Shown here: positions 1 through 8,321 of the stretch, piece after piece
How positions within the stretch are numbered: the stretch's first letter is position 1
Layout of the letters: every line of letters begins with the position of its first letter
Origin: Gammaproteobacteria bacterium
GTDB taxonomy: Bacteria; Pseudomonadota; Gammaproteobacteria; Xanthomonadales; Rhodanobacteraceae
Length of the DNA: 33,598 nt
Direction of reading: 5' to 3'
NCBI GenBank assembly: GCA_021325195.1
Contig: JAJPHQ010000026.1
Span: 1-33,598, forward strand
Notes under the pieces: model-generated
Seen by the model: the letters and a program-made list of their open reading frames with translations, nothing else
The model's database searches: none
What the model was told of the DNA's origin: nothing
Translations under genes and position numbers: made by a program

Positions 1-755
1 CCGAAGCAGGCGAAGAACACGATGCTGGACGCCGCCAGCACGCCGCTCCAGCCGAAATGCGTGACGCCGTTTGCGGCGACCGCGGCCGGAATGAAGGGAT
101 GCCAGTTGGCGGGATCGACGTAGAACGCGCCGGCCACGATCACCAGCGCCACGCCGATCACCTTGATCGCCACGATCACGGTGTTGGCGCGCGCGCCCCA
201 TTCGGTCTTCACCGTCAGCATCCACGCGACCAGCAGCGAAATGCCGGCCGCGATCACGTTGAAGAGCTTGCCCGAATGCGGATCGGCCGGATCCCATGCG
301 CCCTGCAGCCACACCGGCAGATGCGTGCCGATCAATTGCGCCAGCAGCGCCTGCACGTAGCCCGACCAGCCGATCGCGACGACGGCGACGATCAATGCGT
401 ATTCCAGCAACAGGTCCCAGCCGATGATCCATGCCAGCAGTTCACCGAGCACCGCGTAGCCGTAGGTGTAGGCGCTGCCGGTGACCGGGATCATTCCGGA
501 GAACTCGGCGTAGGCCAGCGCCGCGCAGGCGCTGCCGATGCTGGCGACGATGAAGGAGAGGATCACCGCAGGGCCGGCGTTCACCGCGGCCTGCTGCCCG
601 GCCAGCACGAAGATGCCCACGCCGATGATCGCGCCCACGCCGATCGCGGTGAGTTGCCACACGCCCAGCACCCGGCGGAAGTCGCGCGCGCTGCCGGCTT
701 CGCCTTGCAGTTGCTCGACCGACTTGTGGCGGGTGAGTTGCTGGAACAGGCTCAT
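1..755 (-). CDS. APC-superfamily amino acid permease, C-terminus beyond window
   Basis: An inner-membrane amino acid transporter of the APC superfamily, closest in appearance to cationic or broad amino acid permeases. The 251 visible residues begin MSLFQQLTRHKSVEQLQGEA. An amphipathic N-terminus is followed by the first transmembrane helix with the APC signature GVGAIIGVGIFVLAG at about residues 39-53, the unwound helix-1 motif that binds the substrate backbone. Further hydrophobic helices follow (VILSFIVASIGSACAALAYAEF, then LLAWIIGWDLLLEYAL). The family is usually 450-500 residues, so roughly half lies outside the window. The ATG at 755 is preceded by a good GGGGAG ribosome site. It is transcribed divergently from the nucleotidase gene. 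Substrate specificity cannot be told from this half. Confidence 0.85.
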   Translation of the reverse strand, partial: MSLFQQLTRHKSVEQLQGEAGSARDFRRVLGVWQLTAIGVGAIIGVGIFVLAGQQAAVNAGPAVILSFIVASIGSACAALAYAEFSGMIPVTGSAYTYGYAVLGELLAWIIGWDLLLEYALIVAVVAIGWSGYVQALLAQLIGTHLPVWLQGAWDPADPHSGKLFNVIAAGISLLVAWMLTVKTEWGARANTVIVAIKVIGVALVIVAGAFYVDPANWHPFIPAAVAANGVTHFGWSGVLAASSIVFFACF

Positions 756-921
756 CGCGCGCTCCCCGGCAAACAGACCGGGCGAGCATAACGGCGCACG
801 CGGGACTTGGGTTGTGCCGGTCGTCGTGTCCCGCTCCCGCTGCCCGGCGTGAGTGCCGTCCACCACGTGGCCGGGGAGTTGCGCGACAATCCGGATTTGC
901 CGTCCGGGTCAAGCGTCCCTC

Positions 922-2943
922 ATGCGCCGCCGCTTCGCCGCAATCCTGTCGCTCGCATCGTGCGTCTTCTGCATGACGGCCCTGCCGGTGCTCGCCGGCG
1001 CCGCCGCGGCGCCGTCACCGGACGAGGCGCACGCGACACTCGCGATCCTGGAAACCACCGACATCCATGCGCACGTGGTGGGCTACGACTACGATCGCCT
1101 GGCGGCCGATCCGCAGGTCGGCCTGGACCGCGTGGCGACGCTGATCGAACGCGCGCGCAGGCAATTTCCGGACACGCTGCTGTTCGACGACGGCGACACC
1201 ATCCAGGGCACCGCGCTGGCCGACTTCCAGGCGCTGTCGCATCCGCTCGCCTGCCATCAGGAGCTCGCGGTGTATGTGGCGATGGACCTGATGCACTACG
1301 ACGCCGGCACCCTCGGCAATCACGAGTTCAACTACGGCCTGCCGTTCCTCTCGCAGGTCACTGGCACGCCCATGCATCTGCCGAACGTGCCGGTCGAGCA
1401 CTGCGACGGCCCGCACTATCCGCTGGTGCTGTCCAACGTGGTGCGCGCGTCCGACGGTCAGCCGATCTACCAGCCGTGGCTGTTGCTGGAACGCGAGATC
1501 ACGGTGACCGATGCGCAGGGCAACGCGGAAAAGGTTCCGATCCGGATCGGCGTGCTGGGCTTCACGCCGCCGCCGGTCATGCAGTGGGACCACGCGCACC
1601 TCGCGGGCAAGGTGAAGGCGCTGGGCGTGGTCGAGGCCGCGCAACGTTTCCTGCCGGAACTCGAAGCGCAGCATCCCGACCTCGTGATCGCGCTGCTCCA
1701 CGGCGGCCTCGACACCCGGCCGTACACGCCGGAAATGGAAAACGCCGGCTGGCATCTCGCCGGCCTGCCCGGCATCGACGTGGTGCTGCTGGGTCATTCG
1801 CACGCGGTGTTCCCCGATCCGGGCGATCCGGAATCGCGCTTCCGCGGTTTGCCGCAGGTGGACGACGTGCGCGGCTTCGTGCGCGGCAAGCCCGCGGTGA
1901 TGGGCGGCTTCTACGGCAAGGATCTGGGTGTGGTCGAACTGGCATTGACGCATCGCGGCGGCCGCTGGTCGATCGACCACGCCGCGACGCACAGCGAGGT
2001 GTGGCCGACCTGCGCGGGCAGGAACCGGTGCGTCGCGGCCGATCCGCGGATCGACGCGGCCGTCGCGCAGGCGAATGCAGCGACGATCGACTACGTGCAG
2101 ACGCCGATCGGTGCCAGCGACTTCCGGATGAGCAGCTATTTCGCCGACGTGGGCGATCTCTCCGCGATCGCGGTGGTCAACGCCGCGCAGCTCGCCTATG
2201 CGAAACAACACCTCTTCGACAGCCATCCCGAACTGCGCGGGCTGCCGATGCTGTCGGCGGCCTCGGCGTTCAAGACCGGCTTCGCGGGACCTAAGGATTA
2301 CACCGATGTCGCGCCGGGACCGCTGTCGCTGCGCAGCGCGGCGGACCTGTATCTCTATGCCAACACGCTGTCGGTGGTGAAGCTCGACGGCGCCGGCGTC
2401 AAGGCTTGGCTGGAACATTCGGCCGAACGCTTCAACCGGATCGATCCCGGCCACGCCGCGCCGCAGGCACTGATCGACCGCAGGTTCCCCGGCTACGACT
2501 TCGACGTGATCGAGGGTGCGCCGGACGATGATTTCCACTACGAGATCGACGTATCGAAACCGATCGGCCAAAGGATCGTCGCCCTGACCTTCCGCGGCAG
2601 GCCGCTCGATCCCGGCCAGACCTTCCTGATCGTCACCAACAGCTATCGCGCCGAAGGCGGTGGCCATTTCCCGGGCCTGGACGGCAGCGCCACGGTATGG
2701 GCCGCGCCCGATCCCAACCGCGATGCGGTGATCGACTACGTGCGTGCGCACAAGACGCTGCGGCGCGCCGATTTCGCATGGCGGCCGTGGCGTTTCGCGC
2801 CGCTGCGCACGCGCGGGCCCGTGACCTTCGTCTCCGCGGCAAACAGGCTGGACGTGGCACACTCCGACGGTCTGGATGATGTCGCGCTGCTGCACGATCA
2901 CGGCAACGGAACCGCCACGTACACCATCGACCTGGCCCGCTGA
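922..2943 (+). CDS. cpdB: Periplasmic 2',3'-cyclic-nucleotide phosphodiesterase / 3'-nucleotidase
   Basis: A secreted metallophosphoesterase of the CpdB/UshA family (673 residues; E. coli CpdB is about 650) that hydrolyses 2',3'-cyclic nucleotides and 3'-nucleotides in the periplasm. A signal peptide (residues 1 to about 30, MRRRFAAILSLASCVFCMTA then an Ala-rich cleavage region) supports the ATG at 922. An in-frame GTG at 853 would put 23 unsuitable residues before it. Dinuclear metal motifs are intact: TTDIHAH at 45-51, DDGDTIQG at 89-96, GNHEFNYG at 132-139, and later LLHGG and LLGHSHA. The C-terminal half carries the 5'-nucleotidase substrate domain (for example VTNSYRAEGGGHFPG). The stop is 2 bp before ubiA, so co-transcription is likely. 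The exact substrate preference is inferred from the family. Confidence 0.88.
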   Translation: MRRRFAAILSLASCVFCMTALPVLAGAAAAPSPDEAHATLAILETTDIHAHVVGYDYDRLAADPQVGLDRVATLIERARRQFPDTLLFDDGDTIQGTALADFQALSHPLACHQELAVYVAMDLMHYDAGTLGNHEFNYGLPFLSQVTGTPMHLPNVPVEHCDGPHYPLVLSNVVRASDGQPIYQPWLLLEREITVTDAQGNAEKVPIRIGVLGFTPPPVMQWDHAHLAGKVKALGVVEAAQRFLPELEAQHPDLVIALLHGGLDTRPYTPEMENAGWHLAGLPGIDVVLLGHSHAVFPDPGDPESRFRGLPQVDDVRGFVRGKPAVMGGFYGKDLGVVELALTHRGGRWSIDHAATHSEVWPTCAGRNRCVAADPRIDAAVAQANAATIDYVQTPIGASDFRMSSYFADVGDLSAIAVVNAAQLAYAKQHLFDSHPELRGLPMLSAASAFKTGFAGPKDYTDVAPGPLSLRSAADLYLYANTLSVVKLDGAGVKAWLEHSAERFNRIDPGHAAPQALIDRRFPGYDFDVIEGAPDDDFHYEIDVSKPIGQRIVALTFRGRPLDPGQTFLIVTNSYRAEGGGHFPGLDGSATVWAAPDPNRDAVIDYVRAHKTLRRADFAWRPWRFAPLRTRGPVTFVSAANRLDVAHSDGLDDVALLHDHGNGTATYTIDLAR

Positions 2944-2945
2944 GC

Positions 2946-3995
2946 ATGCCGCGCAAACGCAACCGCCATCCGCGCACCCGCCGGGCCGTCGTGCAACCCG
3001 AGCTTCCGCTCGCGAAGGCCGTGGCGGCGCGTTCGGCAACGGCGGTGCCGACGGCGGACAGCGCGCGCCCGGCCGACGCCTCGCCGCGTTCGACACGCGT
3101 GATCGAATTGCTGCTGCGCGCCCTGCCAGAAGCGTGGCGGGACAAGAGCCGCGACCTGCTGGTGCTGGTGCGGATGGATCGTCCGATCGGCGCGCTGCTG
3201 CTGCTGTGGCCCACATGGTGGGCGCTGTGGCTGGCGGCGGACGGTTTTCCGCCGTGGAAATACCTGCTGGTGTTCACCGCGGGCGTGTTCGTGATGCGCG
3301 CGGCGGGCTGCGCGATGAACGATTTCGCCGACCGCGATCTCGATCCGCTGGTGCAGCGCACTGCCGGCCGGCCGCTGGCCGCCGGCCGGGTGACGCCGCG
3401 CGAGGCGGTGCTGGTTTTCGTCGGTTTGAGCCTGCTCGGTTTCGTGCTGGTGCTTTTGTTCACCAACCGATTGACGATTTATCTGTCCTTCGCCGGCGCC
3501 GCGCTGGCGGCGCTGTATCCGTTCTCCAAGCGCTACACGCAACTGCCGCAGGTGGTGCTGGGTGCGGCGTTCGGCTGGGGCATCCCGATGGCGTTCGCGG
3601 CGATCACCGACTCGCTGCCGCCGCTGTGCTGGCTGTTGTTCCTCGGCAACGTGCTGTTCTCGACCATCTACGACACCGAATACGCGATGGTGGATCGCGA
3701 CGAGGACATCAGGGCCGGCGCGAAATCCACCGCGATCCTGTTCGGCGACGCCGACCTGCCGATCCTGGGCGTGCTGATGGCGACGCTGCTGTTCACGCTG
3801 CTGCTGGTCGGGCAGCGCGCGTTGCTGGACTGGCCGTTCCAGGTCGGCCTGCTCGTCGCCCTCGCGCTGTTCGGATGGCAACTGTGGACCATGCGCGAGC
3901 GAGCGCGCGATCGCTGCTTTGCCGCCTTCCGCAACAACAACTGGGTCGGCGGCGCGGTGTGGCTGGGCATGGTGATCGCGCTGGCGATACGCTGA
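2946..3995 (+). CDS. ubiA: 4-hydroxybenzoate octaprenyltransferase
   Basis: An integral-membrane UbiA prenyltransferase that attaches the polyprenyl tail to 4-hydroxybenzoate in ubiquinone biosynthesis. Both Asp-rich motifs that bind Mg-prenyl diphosphate are present: NDFADRDLD at 125-133 and DTEYAMVDRDED at about 243-254. Between and after them are multiple hydrophobic helices. The family core starts near residue 66 (VRMDRPIGALLLLWPTWWAL), so this 349-residue protein has about 60 extra N-terminal residues. These begin with a strongly basic stretch (MPRKRNRHPRTRR) and continue Ala-rich. The ATG at 2946 follows the cpdB stop by 2 bp. A later start cannot be excluded, though no obvious better ATG precedes M77. 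Function is confident; the extension is unusual. Confidence 0.92.
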   Translation: MPRKRNRHPRTRRAVVQPELPLAKAVAARSATAVPTADSARPADASPRSTRVIELLLRALPEAWRDKSRDLLVLVRMDRPIGALLLLWPTWWALWLAADGFPPWKYLLVFTAGVFVMRAAGCAMNDFADRDLDPLVQRTAGRPLAAGRVTPREAVLVFVGLSLLGFVLVLLFTNRLTIYLSFAGAALAALYPFSKRYTQLPQVVLGAAFGWGIPMAFAAITDSLPPLCWLLFLGNVLFSTIYDTEYAMVDRDEDIRAGAKSTAILFGDADLPILGVLMATLLFTLLLVGQRALLDWPFQVGLLVALALFGWQLWTMRERARDRCFAAFRNNNWVGGAVWLGMVIALAIR

Positions 3996-4038
3996 GCACG
4001 CCGGTACGCCTGACGAAGTTCGTGGACGGAGCCATCGC

Positions 4039-4884
4039 ATGTTCAAGAAGCTTCGCCGCCTGATCTGGCGACTGGAAGACCGCCAGCGCATCGCCATCGC
4101 GCTGGGCAAGGGCGCGCTGATGTCCTCGCGAAGGATCGACCCGCGTGTGCCGTCGACGTGGGAATGGTCGGCATTCAGCCAGAATGGCGAGGACGGCATC
4201 CTTGACGTCTTGCGCCGGCAATTGCACGAGCACAACCGCTACTTCGTCGAGATCGGCGCCGCCGACGGCATCCAGAACAACACCGCGTGGCTGGTCGTGG
4301 CGGAAAACCACGGCGGGCTTATGGTCGAAGGCGATCCGGGGAGATGGAAGCACGCGCGCCAATTGCTGCCGGCCAGCGCGCTCGCGGTGGAATGCCTGTT
4401 GTGCTTCGTCACGCGCGACAATGCGGCAGAACTGGTGCGACGTGCGCTGTACCCTGACCCGGACGTCTGTTCGATCGACATCGACGGGAACGACCTCCAC
4501 ATCGCGGCGGCGCTGCTGGACGCAGGGCTGCGTCCGAAAATCTTCGTGGTGGAATACAACTCTGCCTTCGGCCCGGCACAGCGGCTGACCATCGCCTACG
4601 CGGAAGGCTTCCACTACGACGAGGCGCACCCCGACCGGCTGTATTACGGCGCATCGATCGCCGGCTGGCGCGCTTTCTTCGAGCAGCGCGGCTACCGTTT
4701 CGTCACGGTGGAAAGCAATGGCGTCAACGCCTTCTTCGTCGATCCCGTGCATTTCGATGCCGCATTCCTCGATGCGGTGCAAGGCCCCGCGTTCGCCGAG
4801 AATCGCGAGCAGTTGCTTCGCCTCCGCGAACCGTGGCCGGCGCAGTTCGAACGAATCCGCGACCGGCGGTTCGTTGCGATCTGA
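4039..4884 (+). CDS. FkbM-like SAM-methyltransferase-fold protein
   Basis: A 281-residue soluble protein with the arrangement typical of FkbM-like methyltransferase-fold proteins often found in polysaccharide loci. It has WSAFSQNGEDGIL at about 43-55, the nucleotide-binding-like strand-loop FVEIGAADGIQNNT at 69-82, then an acidic strand MVEGDPGRW at 95-103 and SIDIDGNDLHI at about 145-155. The GxxDG motif and following acidic residue fit a Rossmann-like SAM site. No partner or substrate can be read from the sequence. It starts 43 bp after ubiA on the same strand and could be co-transcribed. The assignment to the fold is moderately sure; the actual reaction is unknown. Confidence 0.6.
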   Translation: MFKKLRRLIWRLEDRQRIAIALGKGALMSSRRIDPRVPSTWEWSAFSQNGEDGILDVLRRQLHEHNRYFVEIGAADGIQNNTAWLVVAENHGGLMVEGDPGRWKHARQLLPASALAVECLLCFVTRDNAAELVRRALYPDPDVCSIDIDGNDLHIAAALLDAGLRPKIFVVEYNSAFGPAQRLTIAYAEGFHYDEAHPDRLYYGASIAGWRAFFEQRGYRFVTVESNGVNAFFVDPVHFDAAFLDAVQGPAFAENREQLLRLREPWPAQFERIRDRRFVAI

Positions 4885-4911
4885 AGCACCGCAGGCGGTC
4901 CACGCATTCCT

Positions 4912-4986
4912 TCATCCGCGCGCCGGCGCACGCGCCAGTGCCCTCACATCGACCCGCGCCACGCCGGCTTTTTTCAGCACCCGCAC
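4912..4986 (-). pseudogene. Duplicated 3'-end fragment of comF
   Basis: On the minus strand, 24 codons plus a stop encode VRVLKKAGVARVDVRALARA followed by PARG. This matches the last 24 residues of the intact comF (6515-6589; VRVLKRAGVQRVDVWALARA then RVPS) at 17 of 24 positions, with the stop at the same place. The DNA aligns without gaps at roughly 75% over about 60 bp. There is no 5' part, so this is a remnant. The S41 protease gene ends inside it (stop at 4974-4976). Together with comF it forms an imperfect direct repeat flanking the protease gene, which suggests an insertion event at the comF 3' end. Confidence 0.75.
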
Positions 4987-6416
4987 GCGCCTGCAAGCTG
5001 CAACGCCTTGTCCAGCAATGGGTCTCTCCCGTTCACGTAATCGTCGAAGGTGTACGGCACGCGCACGTCGGGATCGAACGATTGCACGTGCATCGGGAAG
5101 AACAAGGTTGTCCAGAAACAACCTCGCTGACCCCAGCACGGCTTCGAGTAATCCTCGTAGCCAGTCGCGTAATGTACCCACAGCTTCGAGTTGGGCAACT
5201 GCATGCCACGGCCTTCGGCCCAGATTCGAACACGGTCGCCGGCAGGTTCGCCAATCGTCGTGATCTTGCCATCACCATGTTCCTTCACGAGTGCGAGGCT
5301 GATATCGCCGGCGGAGAAGGTCCACGCACTGGTCAACACGTAGACATGCTTGATGGAATCCGACAACGTCGTGATGTGTTTCATCAGGCCCGCCGTGGTG
5401 GTGAAATCGCCGCCCTGATCTAGGCGCAGGTCAAGCACGATGAAACGTGGCTTGTCACTGACAATCGCCCGTTCGATGCTCGTCACGAACGGCTTGATTG
5501 GATGGCCTGGTTCACTTTCGTTGCTGCGGAATTGCACGTACAGGGTCTCCTTGTCGGGCCACCACTTGGTCTGGAAAGGATTCGCGTAGTCCCGCAGGAA
5601 CAGCGGCACCCGGGTGTCGCGCGGCAACAACGTGAGCCAAGCGTTGTCTTCGCCATTGACTCGTTGCGGCGAAAGGTAGGCATCCGAATAGGCATCCGTC
5701 CAGTCCGTATCCGCTGCCACCGCCTTCGGGTCGGGTGGATCGGCCGCGATCGTTGCGTCGCGCGTGCTGCCATCACGCATCTGCACGTGCAGGGTCAGTG
5801 CATTCGCGTCGGCGGCAAGGCCCGCCGCGTGCAGCAGATCCGGTGACTCGAGGAAGAATGGCGTGACGTATTGATCGTAGTGGTTGCGCGTGCCTAGCGA
5901 GTACCGGTACATCCCGGCAGCCACGGCAGCCACGGGTCGCCCGTCGATCTCCAGAAGCTTGGCGCCCAGCAAGGCATCGCATGCGCTCTTGGCCCGAATC
6001 ACGTACCAACCATCCGCGAAGCGATACAGGCGGCAGGGAATGCGGTTGTTCACCGCATACAGTGAAGGCTTGTAGACCTGCGAGTGACCGTTGTCTGACA
6101 ACGCCACCATGCGCAGGATCGCCAACTCGAATTGCGGCGGCGTCAGGGAGCCGGCTGTTGCTCGGGCCTGTTTCCACAGAGCCTTGGCCTGCGCGAGCGC
6201 CGCCGGCGAATACGCGCGATTGAGCGAAAAGTAGTGATGGAAATAATCCAGATCCTGCCGTTGCGCCGTGGCGACGTCGTGTGCAGGCAGGTAACCCACT
6301 TTGGGTGGCGCGGGGTAGAACTCGTGGAAGAACGTGAACGCCAGCACTGCGCATGCTGCCAGCAACACCAGGACGCAACCGCCGGTCCACAACGCTATCC
6401 GACGACCAACCTTCAT
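4974..6416 (-). CDS. Membrane-anchored S41-family (tail-protease-like) peptidase
   Basis: A 480-residue protein with an N-terminal membrane anchor (residues about 7-30, IALWTGGCVLVLLAACAVLA) and a long periplasmic region. The C-terminal half resembles S41 C-terminal-processing peptidases. A core strand FIVLDLRLDQGGDFTTTAGL lies at 325-344, and VYVLTSAWTFSAGDISLAL at 358-376 contains the likely nucleophile Ser368 in the TxSAG(D/E) motif. A clear PDZ domain is not seen. The ATG at 6416 is chosen because AGGAG lies 7-8 nt upstream; an in-frame ATG at 6479 lacks this and would precede the membrane anchor. The base composition is visibly less GC-biased at third positions than the neighbours. The gene sits between comF and a duplicated comF 3' end, so it looks acquired. 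Substrate is unknown. Confidence 0.7.
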   Translation of the reverse strand: MKVGRRIALWTGGCVLVLLAACAVLAFTFFHEFYPAPPKVGYLPAHDVATAQRQDLDYFHHYFSLNRAYSPAALAQAKALWKQARATAGSLTPPQFELAILRMVALSDNGHSQVYKPSLYAVNNRIPCRLYRFADGWYVIRAKSACDALLGAKLLEIDGRPVAAVAAGMYRYSLGTRNHYDQYVTPFFLESPDLLHAAGLAADANALTLHVQMRDGSTRDATIAADPPDPKAVAADTDWTDAYSDAYLSPQRVNGEDNAWLTLLPRDTRVPLFLRDYANPFQTKWWPDKETLYVQFRSNESEPGHPIKPFVTSIERAIVSDKPRFIVLDLRLDQGGDFTTTAGLMKHITTLSDSIKHVYVLTSAWTFSAGDISLALVKEHGDGKITTIGEPAGDRVRIWAEGRGMQLPNSKLWVHYATGYEDYSKPCWGQRGCFWTTLFFPMHVQSFDPDVRVPYTFDDYVNGRDPLLDKALQLAGACGC

Positions 6417-6514
6417 AAAAGCGCTCCTCGCGATATTCGCATTTGTCGGGCAAGCTTGCGCAGCCCATGACAGCTGCACCTATACGGACCATCACCCCTC
6501 AGCCAGGAAAGGTG

Positions 6515-7234
6515 TCAACTGGGCACTCGTGCGCGCGCCAGTGCCCACACGTCCACGCGCTGGACTCCCGCGCGTTTCAACACGCGCACGCATTCGGCCA
6601 GCGTGGCGCCGGTGGTGAACACGTCGTCCAGCACCGCGACGTGTGCCGGCAGGCTTGCGCCGGGATCCGCCTCGAACGCGCCGCGCACATTGCGGCGGCG
6701 CTGCACGGCGTCCAGTTCGGTCTGTGCGGCGGTGGCGCGGGTGCGCCGCAGTGCCGCCGGGAGCAACGGTACGCCGAAATGCCCGGCCAGCGGCTTGGCC
6801 AATTCGAGGGTCTGGTTGTAGCCGCGTCGGCGCAGGCGGGTGCGATGCAGCGGCACCGGCACGATGGCTTCGGGCAGGCCGGCGGGTGCCGGCGAAGCGA
6901 TCCACATCAGCGCCAGCGTGCGGCCTGCGGCGAGGTCGCCGCCGAACTTGAAGCGCGACTCCAGTTGCGGCAGCGGCCATTCGTAGCGGAACGGCGCCCA
7001 CGCGGCATCCCACGGCGGCGCGCGCCTGACGCAGCGTCCGCACAGGGGCGCCGGCGATTCCAGCGGCAGGGCGCAGCGCGCGCAGCACACCGTGTTGCGC
7101 GGCATGTCCGCCTCGCAGGACGGACACAGGCTCAGCGCGCCCTGCCCCCGCGCACCGCACAGCAGACAGTGCGAAGGCAGCAGCGTGTCCAGGACGCCGT
7201 CAACCGGAAAGCGGGTTTTCAAGTTGACAGGCAT
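6515..7234 (-). CDS. comF: ComF-family phosphoribosyltransferase-like competence protein
   Basis: A 239-residue ComF/GntX-type cytoplasmic protein implicated in handling DNA during natural transformation. The N-terminal zinc finger has four Cys pairs (CLLC, CPSC, CCARC, LCGRC) within the first ~75 residues. The C-terminal half is a type-I PRTase fold with the PRPP loop VAVLDDVFTTGATL near residues 200-213, preceded by the conserved PVPLHRTRLRRRGYNQ. The start at 7234 (MPVNLKTRFPVDGVLD) fits the family. The reading frame stays open 72 codons further upstream, but that stretch overlaps the bioB coding region. It is divergent from bioB with a 49-bp gap. Its last 24 codons have a diverged copy at 4912-4986. 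Confidence 0.9.
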   Translation of the reverse strand: MPVNLKTRFPVDGVLDTLLPSHCLLCGARGQGALSLCPSCEADMPRNTVCCARCALPLESPAPLCGRCVRRAPPWDAAWAPFRYEWPLPQLESRFKFGGDLAAGRTLALMWIASPAPAGLPEAIVPVPLHRTRLRRRGYNQTLELAKPLAGHFGVPLLPAALRRTRATAAQTELDAVQRRRNVRGAFEADPGASLPAHVAVLDDVFTTGATLAECVRVLKRAGVQRVDVWALARARVPS

Positions 7235-7283
7235 CTCGCCGGCCCGTGAAACTTTGCGTCCACTGTAACGCGGAGACCACGCG

Positions 7284-8318
7284 ATGGACGGAACGAACCC
7301 GGGCATGCCGGTCAGGCACGACTGGAAGCTGCCGGAAATCGAGGCGTTGTTCGACCTGCCGTTCATGGACCTGCTGGCGCGTGCGCACGCGGTGCACGCG
7401 GCCCACCACGATCCGAACGCCGTGCAAGTTTCGACACTGCTGTCGATCAAGACCGGCGGCTGCCCCGAGGATTGCGCCTACTGCCCGCAGGCGCAGCGCT
7501 ACCACACCGGCGTCGAGGCGCAGAAACTGATGGACGTGGACGCGGTGGTCGCGCGCGCGCGCGCGGCCAAGGCCGCGGGCGCCTCGCGCTTCTGCATGGG
7601 TGCGGCGTGGCGCGGACCCAAGGACCGCGACATTCCGAAAGTCGCGGCGATGATCCGCGAAGTGAAGGCGCTGGGCCTGGAAACCTGCGCGACGCTGGGG
7701 CTGCTGGGCGAAGGCCACGCGCAGCAACTCAAGGACGCCGGGCTCGATTACTACAACCACAACCTCGACACCTCGCCGGATTTCTACGGCGAGATCATCC
7801 ATACCCGCGAATTCGAAGATCGCCTCGACACGCTCGAAGACATCCGCGCGGCGGGCCTGAAAACCTGCTGCGGCGGCATCGTGGGCATGGGCGAGACGCG
7901 CGCGCAGCGCGCAGGATTGCTGCAAGCCCTGGCCAACCTGCCCGAACACCCGCAGTCGGTGCCGATCAACATGCTGGTGCGGGTGGCGGGCACGCCGCTG
8001 GAGCACGCCGAGGATCTCGATCCGTTCGAGTTCGTGCGCACGATCGCGGTCGCGCGGATCGTGATGCCGAGATCCGTGGTGCGCCTGTCGGCCGGCCGCC
8101 AGCAGATGAGCGACGAGCTGCAGGCGCTGTGTTTCTTCGCCGGCGCCGGCTCGATCTTCATGGGCGAGAAACTGCTGACCACCGGCAACCCGGACGTCGA
8201 GCACGACCGCGCGCTGTTCCGCCGTCTCGACCTGCACCCGATGCAGGTCGGCGGGGAAACGCCCGACGCAGGCACGCTGCACGCCGACATCCTGGAAGCG
8301 TGCCCGCACCTGGCCTGA
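7284..8318 (+). CDS. bioB: Biotin synthase
   Basis: A radical-SAM enzyme (344 residues) that inserts sulfur into dethiobiotin to make biotin, the last step of the pathway. The CxxxCxxC cluster motif is C60-PED-C64-AY-C67, which binds the SAM-coordinating 4Fe-4S cluster. The other conserved BioB stretches are also present: [37 protein letters not shown] and RLSAGRQQM, the last providing the Arg ligand of the 2Fe-2S cluster. GGAGA lies about 10 nt before the ATG. It is first gene of a bioB-bioF-bioH-bioC operon: bioF starts 3 bp after its stop. Confidence 0.97.
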   Translation: MDGTNPGMPVRHDWKLPEIEALFDLPFMDLLARAHAVHAAHHDPNAVQVSTLLSIKTGGCPEDCAYCPQAQRYHTGVEAQKLMDVDAVVARARAAKAAGASRFCMGAAWRGPKDRDIPKVAAMIREVKALGLETCATLGLLGEGHAQQLKDAGLDYYNHNLDTSPDFYGEIIHTREFEDRLDTLEDIRAAGLKTCCGGIVGMGETRAQRAGLLQALANLPEHPQSVPINMLVRVAGTPLEHAEDLDPFEFVRTIAVARIVMPRSVVRLSAGRQQMSDELQALCFFAGAGSIFMGEKLLTTGNPDVEHDRALFRRLDLHPMQVGGETPDAGTLHADILEACPHLA

Positions 8319-8321
8319 GCC

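Noticed and set aside
853-921. GTG at 853 as the start of the nucleotidase
   Set aside because: It would put 23 residues in front of a good signal peptide that begins at the ATG at 922.
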